In this document: positions 60,999 through 64,000 of the stretch, in pieces | Numbering within the stretch: the stretch's first letter is position 1 | Layout of the letters: each line of letters starts with the position of its first letter | NCBI GenBank assembly: GCA_019188255.1 | Contig: JAETXT010000009.1 | Location: 1,488,001-1,552,000, forward strand | Source of the DNA: Verticillium longisporum | Lineage: Eukaryota > Ascomycota > Sordariomycetes > Glomerellales > Plectosphaerellaceae | Direction: 5' to 3' | DNA: 64,000 nt | Notes under the pieces: generated by a model | Seen by the model: only the letters and a program-made list of their open reading frames with translations | Database searches by the model: none | Told to the model about the DNA's origin: nothing | Translations under genes and position numbers: made by a program

Positions 60999-61705
60999 GT
61001 CGGGCGGTACTACGTACGCTGTCAGGTACCAGGATGGAGCATGATCTGACAATTGTACTTTGTTGCTGGGCTGCTTGGCTCGTCTGTCCTACGTGTTGAG
61101 CGAGCCCTCTCGGACGTGCCCAAATGTCCGGCGCAGAATCTGTCCCGGGAAAATGGGCCCCGGTGGAGCTGACGAACGGGGTCGAGCACGGTCCACGTCG
61201 GCCCGGGCTTTAAGGGAAAGAGCTCCCGTCCTCCGAGCCTGCCTCACTCAATCTCACCTCCCCCTGCACCTGCCTGCGCCAGCATCTCAACCTCGACTGG
61301 CGCCTGACGCCGCTGCTGCCCTGAACGCACACTCTTATTGATCACGTGAGTTGACAGCCCTGCTTCGTCTGGTATTGTCTTGTCCTTGCATCTCGGTTGT
61401 TCTGCTTCGGCCTCTCCTCCACACATGCCGGCGGGGCCGAGGTCTAAAAGCAGTCTTATGGCATTATTCCCGCACGCACACGACTTGCCATGCCTGCACA
61501 ATGACATCTTGCATGATAGGAGGAGTCCGAGGAATGCCTTCAACGACATGGCACTCATTACAGCCTTGTGCTTCAAGCCATCTCTTCGTCTGTTTCGTGT
61601 CTACCTACATGCGCCCTTGCTAATGACAGCCTCAGACAAGACATACGATATACGGTCCAACAGCACTCCCGCCACTGTCCCCGGGTCTCAAGCAGAGCCT
61701 CCACC
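60999..61705. other. Intergenic between the MFS gene and cab2
   Basis: This is the 3' flank of the MFS gene and the leader and promoter of the ligase gene. The frame upstream of 61706 is open back to 61568, but has no homology to the ligase family. No other feature was seen. Confidence 0.55.
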
Positions 61706-62935
61706 ATGTCAAACGACGCGCAAGTAGAGGATCACTACTTCTCTGCCAACCCGCCACCAAAAGCCCTTGCTAGACATGTGGCCCAGGCGAGCGCCTTTCT
61801 TGACCATCAAGTCGCCTCAAACCGCCCTGTTGTCCTCATCACCTCGGGCGGCACGACCGTGCCCCTAGAGCGCAACACGGTCCGCTTCATCGACAACTTC
61901 AGTGCCGGCACTCGCGGCGCCACCTCAGCCGAGTACTTCCTCGAGGCCGGGTACGGCGTCATTTTCCTGCATCGCGAATTCAGCCTCCAACCCTACAGCC
62001 GCCACTACTCACACCCCACGGACTGCTTCCTCGACTTCCTTCAGGAGAGCCCCGACGGAAGCGTTGTCGCCAACAGCGCCCACCAAGAGAAGATGCCCGC
62101 CGTCCTCCGCAAGTACAACACACCGCGCGCCCCCAACGCGTTGCTCGCCATCCCCTTTGGTACCATTACCGACTACCTCCACGAGCTGCGCGCCATCTCC
62201 AGGCTCATGCGCCCTCTTGGCCCCCGTGGCCTGCTCTACCTCGCCGCCGCCGCCTCTGACTTTTTCGTGCCGCCCGAGCGCATGGCCGAGCACAAGATTC
62301 AGTCCACGACGGCCACCGACAGCCTCCAGCCCGCAGCCCCAGGCAATGAGCAACAAAAAGCACAGCCGCAGCCGCCGAAAAAGAAGACGGACGAGACAGA
62401 CAACGAGGAGACGTTTGACAATTTCGACTCGTATCCCAAGGTGCCCCGCGCCAAGCGCCTCGTCATCGACCTCGACCCGGTCCCCAAGTTCCTCAAGAAC
62501 CTCGTCGACGGCTGGGCCCCGGCCCAGATGATCGTCAGCTTCAAGCTCGAGACGGACCCCGCCATCCTCGTCCACAAGGCCCGCTACAGCCTCGACCGCT
62601 ACCAGCACCATCTCGTCATCGGGAACCTGCTGTCGACGCGCAAGTGGGTGGTCGCCTTTGTGCCCCCGGGCCGTCCGGACCACTGGGTGCGCGTGCCGAG
62701 CGCCGCTCGCGAGGCCGCGAGCCACCGCCGCGATGCGGGCGCCGCGGCGGCAGGTCGGCAGGGGCCGACACAGGCGCAGGCGCAGGCGCAAGGGGATGAG
62801 CATGTCGATGAGAAGCCCATGGACCCGGCGTGGCTGCCCGATGGCGAGCCCGAGGTCGAGATTGAAAGCCTCATCATCCCGGCGGTCGAGGCGTTGCATC
62901 GGGAGCACATCAAGGCAAGCGCGGCTAGCAAATAG
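61706..62935 (+). CDS. cab2: Phosphopantothenate-cysteine ligase (coenzyme A synthesis)
   Basis: This enzyme joins cysteine to 4'-phosphopantothenate, the second step from pantothenate to CoA. It is a single exon of 409 residues starting MSNDAQVEDHYFSANPPP. The nucleotide-binding fold shows PVVLITSGGTTVPLERNTVR, then FIDNFSAGTRGATSAEYFL, both signatures of the eukaryotic PPCS family. LYLAAAASDFFVPPERMAEHK and PKFLKNLVDGWAPAQMIVSF are also conserved. An acidic, Gln-rich insert (about residues 205-245) and a Gln/Ala repeat near 355 are lineage-specific. The ATG at 61706 follows CCACC and matches the start of related fungal proteins. The next gene, an acetyl-CoA transporter on the opposite strand, also concerns CoA; this may be chance. 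Confidence 0.92.
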   Translation: MSNDAQVEDHYFSANPPPKALARHVAQASAFLDHQVASNRPVVLITSGGTTVPLERNTVRFIDNFSAGTRGATSAEYFLEAGYGVIFLHREFSLQPYSRHYSHPTDCFLDFLQESPDGSVVANSAHQEKMPAVLRKYNTPRAPNALLAIPFGTITDYLHELRAISRLMRPLGPRGLLYLAAAASDFFVPPERMAEHKIQSTTATDSLQPAAPGNEQQKAQPQPPKKKTDETDNEETFDNFDSYPKVPRAKRLVIDLDPVPKFLKNLVDGWAPAQMIVSFKLETDPAILVHKARYSLDRYQHHLVIGNLLSTRKWVVAFVPPGRPDHWVRVPSAAREAASHRRDAGAAAAGRQGPTQAQAQAQGDEHVDEKPMDPAWLPDGEPEVEIESLIIPAVEALHREHIKASAASK

Positions 62936-63428
62936 ACATGGACGGCCGTGTGGGCTGTGGACAGGTGATTCGTCAGATCATTGGCGTCACGGGTGTGATG
63001 GAAAAGACGCAGTCGGGTGTTTGTGGGTAGCGGCCGTGGCCACGACTCTGGCATCAATGCAGCGAGGGACCTCTTGATGGGTTGGCCTTGGAGGTGTCCA
63101 TGTCGGGATAAGAGCCTATACAACAGACTTGACACTGGGGTCCTGTTGGAGATTGTGGATGAATTAAAAGAGTCACCAAGTTGATGCTCCATTTTGCCGT
63201 TGAGAGGATTTTAGTGCTGCACGACTTTCCCGGTGCTTGCAAAGATGCAAACATCAGACGAAAATAAACGAACGTGACAGTACCACGCAACGAAGAGTCC
63301 GGACACTTTGAATAGTATTAATACACAGCATTCGTCATCAAACTACAATCACCAACTATGCATGTCATTCCAGAAGAAAAGTCTATTTACTATCCTCTCA
63401 CCGCGCGTCCGACAGCGACGCAGCGCCT
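62936..63428. other. Convergent 3' region
   Basis: This is shared 3' flank between the ligase gene and the acetyl-CoA transporter gene. It contains an AT-rich tail (about 63250-63360). No gene is present. Confidence 0.6.
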
Positions 63429-64000
63429 CTACGGCTTCATGTTCGTGGGCGCTAACCGCCAGGCCCGCATGGGTAAGGACTGCAGGTGCAGCACGCGGGG
63501 GCGGATGTACAGGACAAAGGTCAGCAGGCCGAGGGCGACACAGATGACGTTGACGATGTAGTAGCCGTCCTGGACCATGGCGCAGGTGCCGCCGCCGTTG
63601 ACGCAGCGCTCCTTGTCAGCCTGCAGCGAGCAGGAGAAGGGGCTCGTGACGACGGGGCCCTTGAGGGCATCGAGGTCCGGGGCGTTGCCCGGGTGGCAGG
63701 TCGCCACGGTGAAGTAGTCGACGAGGCGGAGGACGAAGAAGCGGGGGAACGTGCCGCCGAGGTTGCACACCCTGTAGACAAGTTAGCGTAATGAACGGAG
63801 ATCAAGGCAGATGAGGCGGGGATGTGACGAGGCGGGGATGTGACGAGGCAGGGCATAGACAAGCAGAGGATAGACGAGGCAGACGTACGTGGCCAGCAGA
63901 GTCATGTAGGTGCCGCCAATGGCGGGGTCGGAGACGCGTGCGTGGAAGGCCGAGACGGCGACAAACATGACCGTGTTGGTAAAGGTGGACCAGATGTGCT
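63429..64000 (-). CDS. Acetyl-CoA transporter (AT-1/SLC33A1 family), C-terminal part
   Basis: The gene enters from the right edge. The upstream exon (64000-63889) and last exon (63771-63429) are joined across a 117-bp intron. The end of the upstream exon reads MFVAVSAFHARVSDPAIGGT, then YMTLLAT, and the last exon continues VCNLGGTFPRFFVLRLVDYF. SDPAIGGTYMTLLATVCNLG is the hallmark of the AT-1 family, which moves acetyl-CoA into the ER lumen for protein acetylation. A Cys-rich lumenal loop (CVNGGGTCAMVQDGYY) and a final membrane segment (NVICVALGLLTFVLYI) follow, as in animal AT-1. The N-terminal two thirds are outside the window, so the start and total length are unknown. Confidence 0.85.

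Noticed and set aside
60179..61099. 306-codon frame overlapping the second MFS exon
   Set aside because: It is a shifted frame of the transporter; its Arg/His-rich content is typical of a shadow frame.
1..64000. tRNA, rRNA, CRISPR or bacterial-type operons
   Set aside because: I scanned for tRNA B-box-like words, rRNA segments and regularly spaced repeats and found none that held up.

Overview
The window looks like nuclear DNA of a filamentous ascomycete (Pezizomycotina), most likely a Sordariomycete and possibly Hypocreales. The evidence is short introns (about 50-160 bp, one of 354 bp) with GT..AG ends, an AreA/NIT2-type GATA factor ending in the conserved EWEWLTMSL tail, a KelA/Tea1 cell-end marker, a DBF2/Sid2 kinase, a CFEM-like GPI protein, a spherulin remnant, and a retrotransposon degraded by C:G to T:A changes in the CpA/TpG pattern of repeat-induced point mutation (RIP). 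The genus cannot be named from the sequence alone. I saw no bacterial operons, CRISPR arrays, tRNA genes or rRNA genes.

Layout. 1-486: a HeLo-domain fragment cut by the window edge. 1.9-9.4 kb: mitochondrial Mg2+ channel MRS2, an F-box-like protein, and EFR3 (plasma-membrane anchor of the PI4-kinase complex). 11.9-16.7 kb: KelA/Tea1. 18.3-18.6 kb: a small inverted-repeat element (MITE-like). 20.4-25.2 kb: KOG1/raptor of TORC1. 25.9-28.8 kb: aspartyl-tRNA synthetase and ribosomal protein eS30. 30.0-33.3 kb: AreA. 35.5-37.1 kb: an aminoglycoside-phosphotransferase-like protein. 37.9-38.2 kb: a truncated spherulin next to an AT-rich relic. 38.4-43.4 kb: a gene-poor stretch. 43.4-44.2 kb: a CFEM-like GPI protein. 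45.8-49.6 kb: DBF2 kinase and a WBP11-like splicing protein. 49.6-54.8 kb: a complete Copia element, RIP-mutated inside, with 153-bp LTRs and a TATTA target duplication. 54.8-59.2 kb: gene-poor, with a Zn2Cys6 factor that is short or broken. 59.5-62.9 kb: an MFS monocarboxylate-type transporter and phosphopantothenate-cysteine ligase. 63.4-64.0 kb: the C-terminus of an acetyl-CoA transporter.

Functional themes. Housekeeping and signalling genes dominate. KOG1/TORC1 and AreA are functionally linked in fungi (nutrient sensing and nitrogen regulation), and KelA, EFR3 and DBF2 all act in polarity, the cell cortex or septation. I infer no operon-like cooperation; these genes have separate promoters.

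Caution for the reader. At least eleven places in otherwise well-conserved genes show a one-base deficit inside or beside a short homopolymer (four in KOG1, two in DBF2, one each in AreA, WBP11-like, CFEM-like, spherulin and HeLo). Adding one base makes exon phases and total lengths agree in every case where this can be tested. This looks much more like consensus sequence error than mass pseudogenisation, and it should temper any claim that a gene here is dead. I did not find a convincing new biological system. The best leads are the small inverted-repeat element with its 5-bp target duplication, the strong contrast in RIP between LTRs and interior of the Copia element, and the in-frame TGA in the aspartyl-tRNA synthetase.
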